DNA of 38,217 nt. Origin: RGIG2945 sp045540355 (GTDB lineage: Bacteria; Bacillota; Clostridia; Oscillospirales; Acutalibacteraceae). Position numbers and translations under genes: made by a program. The DNA lies in assembly GCA_045540355.1 (NCBI GenBank), contig JAZQHB010000074.1, positions 1 to 38,217 on the forward strand, written 5' to 3'. Shown piece by piece: positions 23,407 to 30,964 of the stretch (the stretch's first letter is position 1; the number at the start of each line of letters is the position of its first letter). Under the pieces are notes generated by a model, which had not been told where the DNA came from, did not search any database, and saw only the letters and a list, made by a program, of their open reading frames with translations.

Positions 23407-24750
23407 ATGAGTTATGTACAGAGAGTTATAGACTCAACAGCAAAAAAATATGTAAACGAGCCTGAATTCGTTCAGACAGTTACAGAAGTTCTTGAATCAC
23501 TCAAGCCTGTAATTGAGCAGCACCCCGAATACGAAAAAGCTGCATTACTTGAAAGAATGGTTGAACCCGAAAGAGTTATCAGTTTCAGAGTTTCTTGGAT
23601 GGACGACAACGGCAAAATCAATGTAAACACAGGTTACAGAGTACAGTTCAACGGAGCAATCGGACCCTACAAGGGCGGTCTTCGTTTCCATCCCTCAGTA
23701 TATCTCGGAATTATGAAATTCCTTGCATTTGAACAGACATTCAAAAACAGCCTTACAGGTCTCCCGATCGGCGGCGGCAAGGGCGGTTCTGACTTTGACC
23801 CCAGAGGTAAGAGTGATGCAGAAATCCTTCGTTTCTGCCAGGCATTCATGACAGAGCTTTACAGACATATCGGTCCCGATGTTGATGTTCCCGCAGGTGA
23901 CATCGGTGTTGGTGCAAGAGAAATCGGTTATCTCTACGGTCAGTACAGACGCATCAGAGGTGCATTTGAAAACGGTGTTCTCACAGGTAAGGGTATCTCC
24001 TACGGCGGTTCACTTATCAGACCCGAAGCAACAGGTTTCGGTGCAGTTTATTATACAGCAGAAGTTCTCAAGCATTTCGGCGAAAGCTTTGAAGGCAAGA
24101 CAGTTGCAGTTTCAGGCTTCGGTAATGTTGCTTGGGGTACAGCTAAGAAAGTTGCTGAACTCGGCGGTAAGGTTGTTACACTTTCCGGTCCTGACGGATA
24201 TATATACGATAAAGACGGTATCGTCACAGAAGAAAAGATCAACTTTATGCTTGAAATGAGAGCATCAGGTCGTGACAAGGTTCAGGATTATGCTGACAAG
24301 TTCGGCGTAGAATTCCACGCAGGTGAAAAACCGTGGGGCGTTAAGGTTGATATCGCTATGCCTTGTGCAACTCAGAACGAAATCGGCATGAAGGAAGCAG
24401 AACAGCTCGTTGCTAACGGACTCACATATTACATCGAAGTTTCAAATATGCCCACGTCAAACGAAGCTCTTGCATATCTTATGGAAAACTGCAAGGTTGT
24501 TGCTCCCTCAAAGGCAGTTAACGCAGGCGGTGTTGCAGTTTCAGCTCTTGAAATGAGCCAGAACTCAATGAGATACGGCTGGTCAGAAGAAGAAGTTGAC
24601 GAAAAGCTCAAGGGTATCATGAAGAATATCCATGACAATTCAGCAAAAGCAGCTGAACAGTACGGTCTTGGTTACAACCTCGTAGCAGGTGCAAACATTG
24701 CAGGCTTCGAGAAAGTGGCAGAGGCTATGCTCGCTCAGGGAATTATATAA
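23407..24750 (+). CDS. gdhA: NADP-type glutamate dehydrogenase
   Basis: A 447-aa hexameric-type GDH of standard length, making glutamate from 2-oxoglutarate and ammonium. The substrate domain has GPYKGGLRFHPSV and the catalytic-lysine motif LPIGGGKGGSDFDPRGKS, then MTELYRHIGPDVDVPAGDIG. The nucleotide domain shows VAVSGFGNVAWGTAKKVAELG with a Ser after the second strand (VVTLSGPDG), fitting NADP use. Codon use is more GC-rich in third positions than its neighbours, a sign of high expression. It stands alone between its own promoter and terminator. Confidence 0.97.
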   Translation: MSYVQRVIDSTAKKYVNEPEFVQTVTEVLESLKPVIEQHPEYEKAALLERMVEPERVISFRVSWMDDNGKINVNTGYRVQFNGAIGPYKGGLRFHPSVYLGIMKFLAFEQTFKNSLTGLPIGGGKGGSDFDPRGKSDAEILRFCQAFMTELYRHIGPDVDVPAGDIGVGAREIGYLYGQYRRIRGAFENGVLTGKGISYGGSLIRPEATGFGAVYYTAEVLKHFGESFEGKTVAVSGFGNVAWGTAKKVAELGGKVVTLSGPDGYIYDKDGIVTEEKINFMLEMRASGRDKVQDYADKFGVEFHAGEKPWGVKVDIAMPCATQNEIGMKEAEQLVANGLTYYIEVSNMPTSNEALAYLMENCKVVAPSKAVNAGGVAVSALEMSQNSMRYGWSEEEVDEKLKGIMKNIHDNSAKAAEQYGLGYNLVAGANIAGFEKVAEAMLAQGII

Positions 24751-24772
24751 ATAATTGCTAAACATAATTAAA

Positions 24773-24803
24773 CGAGGCAGTCGGAAGACTGCCTCGAATT
24801 TTT
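24773..24803 (+). terminator. gdhA terminator
   Basis: CGAGGCAGTC (24773-24782), GGAA loop, GACTGCCTCG (24787-24796), then a T run. Confidence 0.9.
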
Positions 24804-24968
24804 TTAGTTGATTTCAATTTTTCCGTGCTTTGCTTCGTATTCTTCAATACAATCACGAATCAGAATCAAAATCTGACTGTTGGCACTTCTGCCTTCATAA
24901 TCTGCAACAAAGTGCAGCTTGTGTAACATTTCTTCATCAATTCTGATAGATAAACTTTTTATAGCCAT
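24804..24968 (-). CDS. Ribbon-helix-helix protein
   Basis: A 54-aa protein that fits one ribbon-helix-helix fold: strand KSLSIRID, helix EEMLHKLHFVADYEG, turn, helix SANSQILILIRDCIEEYEAKHG. Such proteins are dimeric DNA binders, often autoregulators. GGAGG is placed correctly before the ATG at 24968; the longer open frame upstream is not used. It is divergent from the SLOG gene at 25079, and a tandem 11-bp repeat in front of that gene is a possible target. Confidence 0.75.
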   Translation of the reverse strand: MAIKSLSIRIDEEMLHKLHFVADYEGRSANSQILILIRDCIEEYEAKHGKIEIN

Positions 24969-25044
24969 AATGCCTCCAAAATGAATGTTATTTGTATTTA
25001 CTTTAACTTCAATTTGTGGTAATATGTTTATTATAGGCACGAAT

Positions 25045-25066
25045 TGTGTTTAAAATGTGTTTAAAA
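25045..25066. repeat. Tandem 11-bp direct repeat, possible operator
   Basis: TGTGTTTAAAA occurs twice back to back (25045-25055 and 25056-25066), directly before the ribosome binding site of the SLOG gene. Spacing of one helical turn is typical of ribbon-helix-helix operators. Confidence 0.5.
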
Positions 25067-25078
25067 AGGGGCGTACTT

Positions 25079-25408
25079 ATGAAACTTGCAATTATTGGTT
25101 CGAGAAATTTAACAGTAGAAAATTTAGAAGATTACATACCTGAAGATGTGAGTGAAATTGTATCGGGTGGTGCAAGAGGTGTTGATACTTCTGCAAGAGA
25201 ATATGCGATAAAAAACGGTATAAAACTGACGGAATTTTTACCCGAATATTCAAAATACGGACGAGTCGCACCACTGAAACGAAACGACCTTATAGCAGAA
25301 TATGCAGATGAGGCACTTGTGTTCTGGGACGGAAAATCAAGGGGAACACAATATACGGTAAATCGCTTTGAAAGGTTGCATAAGAAAATTACAATAATTA
25401 AACCTTGA
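25079..25408 (+). CDS. SLOG-family Rossmann protein (DUF2493-like)
   Basis: A 109-aa single-domain protein. It starts MKLAIIGSRNL, and the ligand-binding glycine motif is VSGGARGVDTSAREYA, followed by KRNDLIAEYADEALVFWDGKSRGTQYTV, the pattern of DprA/LOG-like SLOG proteins that bind nucleotides or nucleotide-derived ligands. AAAAGGGG precedes the ATG at 25079. SLOG proteins are frequent in mobile and defence loci, but a small lone one like this cannot be assigned. Confidence 0.75.
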   Translation: MKLAIIGSRNLTVENLEDYIPEDVSEIVSGGARGVDTSAREYAIKNGIKLTEFLPEYSKYGRVAPLKRNDLIAEYADEALVFWDGKSRGTQYTVNRFERLHKKITIIKP

Positions 25409-25417
25409 CAAAACAAA

Positions 25418-25446
25418 AAGCCCGCTGAAAAGCGAGCTTTTTATTT
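25418..25446. terminator. Terminator between SLOG gene and ferredoxin
   Basis: AAAGCCCGCT pairs with AGCGAGCTTT across GAAA with one mismatch, with T on the plus side and A-rich sequence on the other, so it can serve both convergent genes. Confidence 0.65.
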
Positions 25447-25458
25447 TTAAGATTTTGA

Positions 25459-25629
25459 TTATTCCTGAACAGGAGCACCTACGGGGCAAGCTTCAGCGCA
25501 GCAACCGCACTCTGTGCAAAGGTCAGCGTTGATAACATACTTTCCGTCACCTTCAGCAATAGCTTCTACGGGGCATTCTGCTTCACAAGCGCCGCAAGAA
25601 ATGCAATCGTCATTGATAATGTATGCCAT
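25459..25629 (-). CDS. 2x[4Fe-4S] ferredoxin
   Basis: A 56-aa clostridial-type ferredoxin, starting MAYIINDDCISCGACEAECP and ending in CTECGCCAEACPVGAPVQE. Two CxxCxxCxxxCP motifs give eight cysteines for two cubane clusters, with one additional Cys in the second motif's neighbourhood. It carries low-potential electrons in fermentation (for example from pyruvate:ferredoxin oxidoreductase). AAGGAGG is placed before the ATG at 25629. It is monocistronic. Confidence 0.95.
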   Translation of the reverse strand: MAYIINDDCISCGACEAECPVEAIAEGDGKYVINADLCTECGCCAEACPVGAPVQE

Positions 25630-25716
25630 GATAGTTCTTCCTCCTTCATAAAAGTTTATTTAATTGTAACACATATTATGAAAATTTCAAGAGGAAATTT
25701 TATATTTGGATTTTTA

Positions 25717-25745
25717 TTGACAAATTTTTTGCATAGTGATAGAAT
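25717..25745 (+). promoter_or_regulatory. Promoter of TPP riboswitch and thiT
   Basis: TTGACA (25717-25722), 17-base spacer, TAGAAT (25740-25745). Confidence 0.75.
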
Positions 25746-25780
25746 AATCGCATCAAATATTTGATAAAACTAAATGTTAG

Positions 25781-25872
25781 CAAGGGGTGCTGGTGCGACC
25801 GGCTGAGATAGGGGATGTTATTCTCTGACCCTCGAACCTGATACGGATAATGCCGGCGTAGGAAATGTTTAA
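25781..25872 (+). promoter_or_regulatory. TPP riboswitch (THI element)
   Basis: The conserved parts are all readable: GGGGTGC, CTGAGAT, then GACCCTCGAACCTGAT, ACGGATAATGCCGGCGTAGG. It is followed at once by an intrinsic terminator and then thiT, so thiamine pyrophosphate should switch transcription off. Confidence 0.96.
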
Positions 25873-25881
25873 AGTTGATTT

Positions 25882-25910
25882 CGCCTTACGGTTTCCGTGA
25901 GGCGTTTTTT
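25882..25910 (+). terminator. Riboswitch-controlled terminator
   Basis: CGCCTTACGG (25882-25891) pairs with CCGTGAGGCG (25895-25904), followed by six T. It is the expression platform of the TPP riboswitch. Confidence 0.9.
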
Positions 25911-25954
25911 ATTTCTTTACTTGTTATATCATTCAAAAGAAAGGAATGATAAAA

Positions 25955-26581
25955 ATGCAAAAAACAAAAAATCTTTTAAAGGTAACGGAAACAGCGATAA
26001 TGATTGCTGTTGCAACAGTTTTAAGTATAATACCGCTTTTTTCTTTGCCGCAGGGCGGTACTGTTACGGTCTGCTCTATGATGCCGTTGGCAATTGTAGC
26101 TTACCGTTACGGTTTTAAGTGGGGTACGCTGAGTGCTTTTGTGTACTCAACAATTCAGCTTTTATTGGGTCTTAACAATGTGGCATATTGCAAAACTGCT
26201 TTTGCCGTGATAATCGTAATACTTTTTGATTATCTTGTCGCTTTCAGCGTTTTCGGACTTGTCGGAATTTTCAGAGATAAAATCAAAAATCAGTTAGTCG
26301 GAATATCACTCGGTATGGTAATCGCAAGTATTCTGAGATACATCTGCCATGTAATTTCCGGTTTCGTAGTCTGGGGCGAATGGGCATCAGGTGAGTGGCT
26401 CGACAAAATCTGTGCATCATTGGGTGTTACTTCTTCGTCAATGATTGTTCTGATTTATTCATTGGGATATAATTCGTTTGTATTCGTTGACATTGCTGTT
26501 TCAATTGTTGCGGTATGCGTTCTCGGCACAATAATGGATTTCAGACAGCAGGGCTTTAAACTCAACAAAAAATCAAAATAA
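25955..26581 (+). CDS. thiT: ECF thiamine transporter S-component ThiT
   Basis: A 208-aa integral membrane protein with about six helices. It binds thiamine and works with the shared EcfAA'T module encoded elsewhere. The family pattern is clear: a cytoplasmic start, IPLFSLPQGGTVTVCSMMPLAIVAYRYG, GLVGIFRD, and the loop CHVISGFVVWGEWA with the Trp/Glu/His set that contacts thiamine. The TPP riboswitch upstream confirms the substrate. The ATG at 25955 is used because AAAGGA abuts the earlier ATG at 25946. Confidence 0.95.
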   Translation: MQKTKNLLKVTETAIMIAVATVLSIIPLFSLPQGGTVTVCSMMPLAIVAYRYGFKWGTLSAFVYSTIQLLLGLNNVAYCKTAFAVIIVILFDYLVAFSVFGLVGIFRDKIKNQLVGISLGMVIASILRYICHVISGFVVWGEWASGEWLDKICASLGVTSSSMIVLIYSLGYNSFVFVDIAVSIVAVCVLGTIMDFRQQGFKLNKKSK

Positions 26582-26584
26582 AAT

Positions 26585-26614
26585 GAACGACTGCGATCTC
26601 ACGATTGCAGTCGT
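26585..26614. terminator. Terminator after thiT
   Basis: ACGACTGCGATC pairs with GATTGCAGTCGT across TCAC, then TTTT. The minus-strand gene ends close by, so it may serve both. Confidence 0.75.
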
Positions 26615-26620
26615 TTTGCA

Positions 26621-28606
26621 TCAAGCGGTAATTAAAATAATTCTGAACGCAGGAATTTGGTTAATGTTGAAGAATTTATATCCGTTGTCTTCTTTTATTG
26701 ATCTGAGAGTATAAGTCTTGTTATCCGTTGTGTGACAGGTTGCGATTTCTTTATCCGTCTTTACTGCAACGCTGATATTTTCGAGGTCTTCGTTTGTATG
26801 ATTAAAAAGTGCAACGACTGTTTCGTTTTCATCAACGAATGTATGATTTCTTATACGGCAATAGCTTTCAACATAAGAGGGAAGTCTGCCGTTTGAAAGC
26901 TTAACCATAAGCCTTTTGAGTTGGTGTGATTTATAATAATCGGATATCCATGTGAAAGGATAGTAACCGCCGATTGCGATTTTTCCGCCGTCGGTATTCT
27001 CAAAAAGACCCTGACAACAATCGGCAAGAGTGTTGTCGTGATAGTCGATGAGTTTTGCAAGCTTCTGCGATTTTTCCGATGTAGCGGTAAGCGAGAAAGA
27101 GTCACCCTGATTGAATGCCTGACGGCAGTTTCTTATACCGCCGATAATATCTTCGTTCAGATTATGGTCGGTATAGGCTTCTCTTGCATCGATGGGGATG
27201 TTTTTATCTGTTTTGAATCCGAGCATATCACCGAAATTTCTTTCGTTAAAGAAATCAAGTGCAGCGGAGTCCATATATATTCCCGAGGAGAGAAGCTCTT
27301 TTATTTCGTTATCTGTCCAATGCAGACAAGCGTGGCCCTTTACGAGCGTTACGCAAGCATTTTTACTTGCGTAGGATTGAGGAAGTCCGAGGTCAAAAAA
27401 TTCACTTGTAAAGTCTGAATACATCGATCCGAAGTGACCGATGAATTTGTTTTCGGGGGTTGCCAACTGACAATCTGGACGCCACGCAGTACCGATACCA
27501 TAAGGTTGTTTACCACCTGTTTTTTCTGAAAGCAATTCGAAAAAAGCGGAAAAATTATTGATTGCTTTTAAGTGGGGAATGATTGTTTCCATAGGCTCGT
27601 TGGTTTCGGACGGCAGAATGTTGAGTGCTGCACCCGTACAACCGCCCGTCATATTCCACGCACATTCCAATGCGGTTGAAGTCGGTGTCTTTTTGATGAG
27701 ATTATACGGAAAGTTTTCAATCTCCGTCTGAATAATTGTCACGTAGTCGGGAAGGTAAGCGTTCTGTCTTCCGCACTGTGATACCTTTTCAACAATTTCC
27801 GTAAATTTGTAATCAGTATATGCACCGCCGCCGGGTCGCCACATAATATTATGTCTGCCGTTGTCTGATAAAGCTTCAGCAAAAGCTTTGAAATCATAGC
27901 TTTCAAAATATCTTTCACCGGTCATAAAACCGAGAGTGATATTTTCGTCAATGGCATATACCGTTGAACTGATTGTTTTAAAAAGATTTACGATGCTCTC
28001 TTTGTTATGGTCAAGCCATAAACGTCTTACGTCAAGGTTTATACTGCTGATAGTTTCAACTAATTCTTCTCTTGTGTAGGAGGTGTTGTTTTTGCGGTTG
28101 AATTTATCAATACAATTCTGACAGAAGCAACCGTGACCTATAGGCATGTGAGGCAGACGTACATCGTCATCAATCCATATAAAATCGGGATGAGCTTCTG
28201 CGAGTTTTGTATAGACGGGTATGACGTATTCGTTTATAAATTTTTCATCGTTCATACAATATGAGCCACGACAGACATCGCCTGTTTTGTTAGTCATATA
28301 TGTATAATTACCCTTGAGATGATTGTCAAGGTCTTCTTCGTGATGACCGATAGTGCCGAGAATATTTATTCCCGCAAAAAGACCGAGGCTTCGGATATCG
28401 TCAAGCCTTTCCTTTATGATGTTCAATCTGATTTCAGTTTCTTCAAGCGTCAGAGGAGGGTGTGTAGCAGATGTAAAAAGTGCAACGCTCTGAAGATTAC
28501 AGGGATATTTTTTCAACAAGTCCATAAGGTCTTTGAATCTGTTCGGATAGTACCAATTTTCATACGCAGCTCTTAATGAGTGCATTCGTTTCTTCTCAAT
28601 GTTCAA
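26621..28606 (-). CDS. Glycoside hydrolase-like TIM-barrel protein
   Basis: A 661-aa cytoplasmic protein with no signal peptide. The order resembles clan A glycosidases: a barrel start (NWYYPNRFKDLMDLLKKYPC), an acidic strand end FIWIDDDVRLPH, a cysteine patch CFCQNC that could bind zinc as in GH42-like enzymes, IMWRPGGGAY, a second acidic strand end IIQTEIENFPYN that could hold the nucleophile, and a C-terminal beta domain (ETVVALFNHTNEDLENISV). It is probably a sugar-degrading enzyme, but no GH family is assigned. The start is a TTG at 28606 with AAAGGTG upstream; the ATG at 28585 is the alternative. Confidence 0.5.
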   Translation of the reverse strand: MNIEKKRMHSLRAAYENWYYPNRFKDLMDLLKKYPCNLQSVALFTSATHPPLTLEETEIRLNIIKERLDDIRSLGLFAGINILGTIGHHEEDLDNHLKGNYTYMTNKTGDVCRGSYCMNDEKFINEYVIPVYTKLAEAHPDFIWIDDDVRLPHMPIGHGCFCQNCIDKFNRKNNTSYTREELVETISSINLDVRRLWLDHNKESIVNLFKTISSTVYAIDENITLGFMTGERYFESYDFKAFAEALSDNGRHNIMWRPGGGAYTDYKFTEIVEKVSQCGRQNAYLPDYVTIIQTEIENFPYNLIKKTPTSTALECAWNMTGGCTGAALNILPSETNEPMETIIPHLKAINNFSAFFELLSEKTGGKQPYGIGTAWRPDCQLATPENKFIGHFGSMYSDFTSEFFDLGLPQSYASKNACVTLVKGHACLHWTDNEIKELLSSGIYMDSAALDFFNERNFGDMLGFKTDKNIPIDAREAYTDHNLNEDIIGGIRNCRQAFNQGDSFSLTATSEKSQKLAKLIDYHDNTLADCCQGLFENTDGGKIAIGGYYPFTWISDYYKSHQLKRLMVKLSNGRLPSYVESYCRIRNHTFVDENETVVALFNHTNEDLENISVAVKTDKEIATCHTTDNKTYTLRSIKEDNGYKFFNINQIPAFRIILITA

Positions 28607-28695
28607 AGTGTCTCACACCTTTCATTTTTACGTAGGTTTATTATAACATAAATAATCGGGAAATAAACGGAAAAAAGTAAATTTTATGAATTGTG

Positions 28696-28724
28696 TTGAA
28701 AAATGATTGAAATAGTGATAAAAT
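28696..28724 (+). promoter_or_regulatory. Promoter of zinc-ribbon/TPR gene
   Basis: TTGAAA (28696-28701), 17-base spacer, TAAAAT (28719-28724), followed by AAAGGAGG (28741-28749). Confidence 0.6.
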
Positions 28725-28756
28725 AAACTGAATAATTCTGAAAAGGAGGATCAGCT

Positions 28757-30355
28757 TTGGACGAGAACAAGAAAAACGAAGAATTAACTCCTGAAGTTGA
28801 GGAAAATCTCAACGAAGATATCTTGACTGAAGAGGTTGAAGATAAGGAAGAAAGCATCGAGGACAGAGCGGCAAAAATTTTATCCGGATTAAAGGAATCA
28901 AGTCTTCCCGATGCTGTGCAGGACTGGGACGGAGTATTGCCGGAGAATAAAGATGAAATTGAAATCGTCGAGGAAGAAGTCCATATTATTGATGAAATAA
29001 AAGAAGAAATCGAAGAGGATATTCCTGAAGAGGAACGCTGTGTGCTTTGCGGTAAGCGTCGCCGTTGCACAAGCATTTCCGAGGATTACGAATACTGTGC
29101 ACAGTGCAGAATCAAACTTCTCAAAAGACCTTTTAACGGCATGGGAATAACTGCTCTGGTGTTGGTATTTGTAATTTATTTGTTCATAACAGTGCTCAGT
29201 GCACCGATTCCGACTGCGGGTCTTCTGACAGGCTTTATCGCAGGAACAGGAGCATTGGACGGCTATATCAGCGAACTCAACGGAGAAAACGAAAAAGCTC
29301 TTGCGGCATACGATAAGGCACTCACACTTTCAGAGGAGATGGGTACTTCCATAGGTCTCGTAAGAAAGATGGCAACTCTCACGGAAAAAAATGAAGGACC
29401 TTCAAATGCTAATGAGATAATCAAAAATACTGTCGGAACAGAAGTTGCAAAAGATGATAAAGTGCTTGCGGGCATTATCGAAAGAAACGATATTTTCATG
29501 AAAACATCAAATGATTGTTCAAAGGCAATCTATAATTATATGGATCAGATGACAGGTTCAATCGACGCGGAAAAAGCTTATGCGGCAATTGACAAGCTTG
29601 TCGAAGAAAACGAAGGTAAATATGACGAAGATACGGTGACATACTTCAAGGCATTTGTTGCAGGATTTAATTATGATACTGATGATATAATCAAATACCG
29701 TGAAGAAATCAGAAAGAGATCACCAGAGAAATTCTGGCTTTACAATGACGGCAACGGATTACTTGATGCGTATGTGGAAAAAGGTGATTACAAGTCAGCA
29801 ACGGAAGCTGCAGATGCAATTCTCAAGTACAGTAAAACAAACACGAACGCTAACAGAATAAAGGCAAAATGTGCAATGCTTGAGGGCAACAAAGAAGAAG
29901 CAGAAAAAATTATCAACCTTCTTAATGAAACTCCCGCAACCGCAATCACCGCAACCTCTATAGAGGCATTGCTTATGCGTCTTGACGGCAAGTATGATGA
30001 GGTAATAGACCTTTGCACAACTGCGATTGATGATGATAAATATGAAGTAGAAACATATTATCAGAACATGGTTGCAATGATTCTGAACGGTGATTTTGAT
30101 ATTGCTTACAATATGATTGGTGACTATGATTCGCTTTTCCGAAGCAATATGGGCACACAGGATGATTATACAAAGTATGTTTATCTTTACATTCTTGTTG
30201 CTTATCATGTAGACAAAACCGCATACGAATCAATCGAAGCAGATTTCAAACAAGAGGGAGCACCTCTCGAATTCCCCGAGGAATTTGAACAGTACAAAGA
30301 CGGAAAACTGACTCTCGAAGATATTTTCTTGAAAGGGGATTATGAATTAAGATGA
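28757..30355 (+). CDS. Zinc-ribbon, membrane and TPR protein
   Basis: A 532-aa protein starting at TTG (28757), supported by AAAGGAGG 7 bases upstream. Residues 1-90 are extremely acidic and likely disordered. A zinc ribbon follows (C95, C98, then CAQC about 25 residues on), one membrane helix around residues 130-150 (MGITALVLVFVIYLFITVL), and a large outer domain of TPR-like helical pairs (ALAAYDKALTLSEEMG, DYKSATEAADAILKYS, GNKEEAEKIINLL). Such cytoplasmic zinc-ribbon/outer-TPR proteins are found in Clostridia without known function. Its TGA overlaps the ATG of the next gene. Confidence 0.7.
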   Translation: MDENKKNEELTPEVEENLNEDILTEEVEDKEESIEDRAAKILSGLKESSLPDAVQDWDGVLPENKDEIEIVEEEVHIIDEIKEEIEEDIPEEERCVLCGKRRRCTSISEDYEYCAQCRIKLLKRPFNGMGITALVLVFVIYLFITVLSAPIPTAGLLTGFIAGTGALDGYISELNGENEKALAAYDKALTLSEEMGTSIGLVRKMATLTEKNEGPSNANEIIKNTVGTEVAKDDKVLAGIIERNDIFMKTSNDCSKAIYNYMDQMTGSIDAEKAYAAIDKLVEENEGKYDEDTVTYFKAFVAGFNYDTDDIIKYREEIRKRSPEKFWLYNDGNGLLDAYVEKGDYKSATEAADAILKYSKTNTNANRIKAKCAMLEGNKEEAEKIINLLNETPATAITATSIEALLMRLDGKYDEVIDLCTTAIDDDKYEVETYYQNMVAMILNGDFDIAYNMIGDYDSLFRSNMGTQDDYTKYVYLYILVAYHVDKTAYESIEADFKQEGAPLEFPEEFEQYKDGKLTLEDIFLKGDYELR

Positions 30356-30888
30356 CGATTATATACATTATTACGAAGTTTTTGACAATCCCCGGAGCAT
30401 TGTTAAAGGGTTTCTGGGAGCAGGTATTCTGCAGAGCTTTTAAATCACCGGTTGAATCAAATGACTATATCCGTGCAGACGAGCTTTGCGGTCATGTAGG
30501 GCACGAGCTGCTTCCTACATCGGCAAGAAGCTTCTGGTTTAACTTCCTTTCAGGATATTTTAATTTCTCAATCGGATTTGCAATGATAATCGGTCCGATT
30601 ATCAATATGTTTATTCTTGATTTTGAAACAACAATCGGAAAAGAAATACTTACCTATGTTGTACTCTGGATAGGCTTGTCTCTTCTTTCAAATGTATTTC
30701 CTTTGAGGGAAGATGCAATCAACATGTGGGAAAAGATTTACGGCAAGGGCAATAAATCTTCAATATTCGGAAAAATCTTTTTCTTCATTCCCGCGGTTGT
30801 TATGGTGATAGGCTCATTCCTTGAAGCATACGGCATAACTACGCTGATAAACTTCGGCGGAGCTGTTGCAATAGCATTGCTTGTTTAA
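30352..30888 (+). CDS. Integral membrane protein coupled to 28757 gene
   Basis: A 178-aa protein with about four helices (FSIGFAMIIGPIINMFIL, ILTYVVLWIGLSLLSNVF, IFFFIPAVVMVIGSFL and a C-terminal one). An ATGA overlap joins it to the upstream gene. The segment DELCGHVGHELLPTSARSFWF is conserved-looking and sits where intramembrane metalloproteases have a zinc motif, but HExxH is not present, so no protease role is claimed. The two proteins probably form one complex. Confidence 0.6.
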   Translation: MTIIYIITKFLTIPGALLKGFWEQVFCRAFKSPVESNDYIRADELCGHVGHELLPTSARSFWFNFLSGYFNFSIGFAMIIGPIINMFILDFETTIGKEILTYVVLWIGLSLLSNVFPLREDAINMWEKIYGKGNKSSIFGKIFFFIPAVVMVIGSFLEAYGITTLINFGGAVAIALLV

Positions 30889-30904
30889 AAAGTATAATAT
30901 CGTA

Positions 30905-30945
30905 AAAATGTGAACCGAGGTAAATTCCACGGTTCACATTTTACA
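30905..30945 (+). terminator. Terminator after membrane pair
   Basis: ATGTGAACCG pairs with CGGTTCACAT, followed by TTTA. Confidence 0.7.
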
Positions 30946-30964
30946 CCTTTATGGGGGGAAAATG

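Noticed and set aside
30352..30888. Site-2/M50-type metalloprotease
   Set aside because: The GHVGHE segment does not contain HExxH and no second zinc motif was found.
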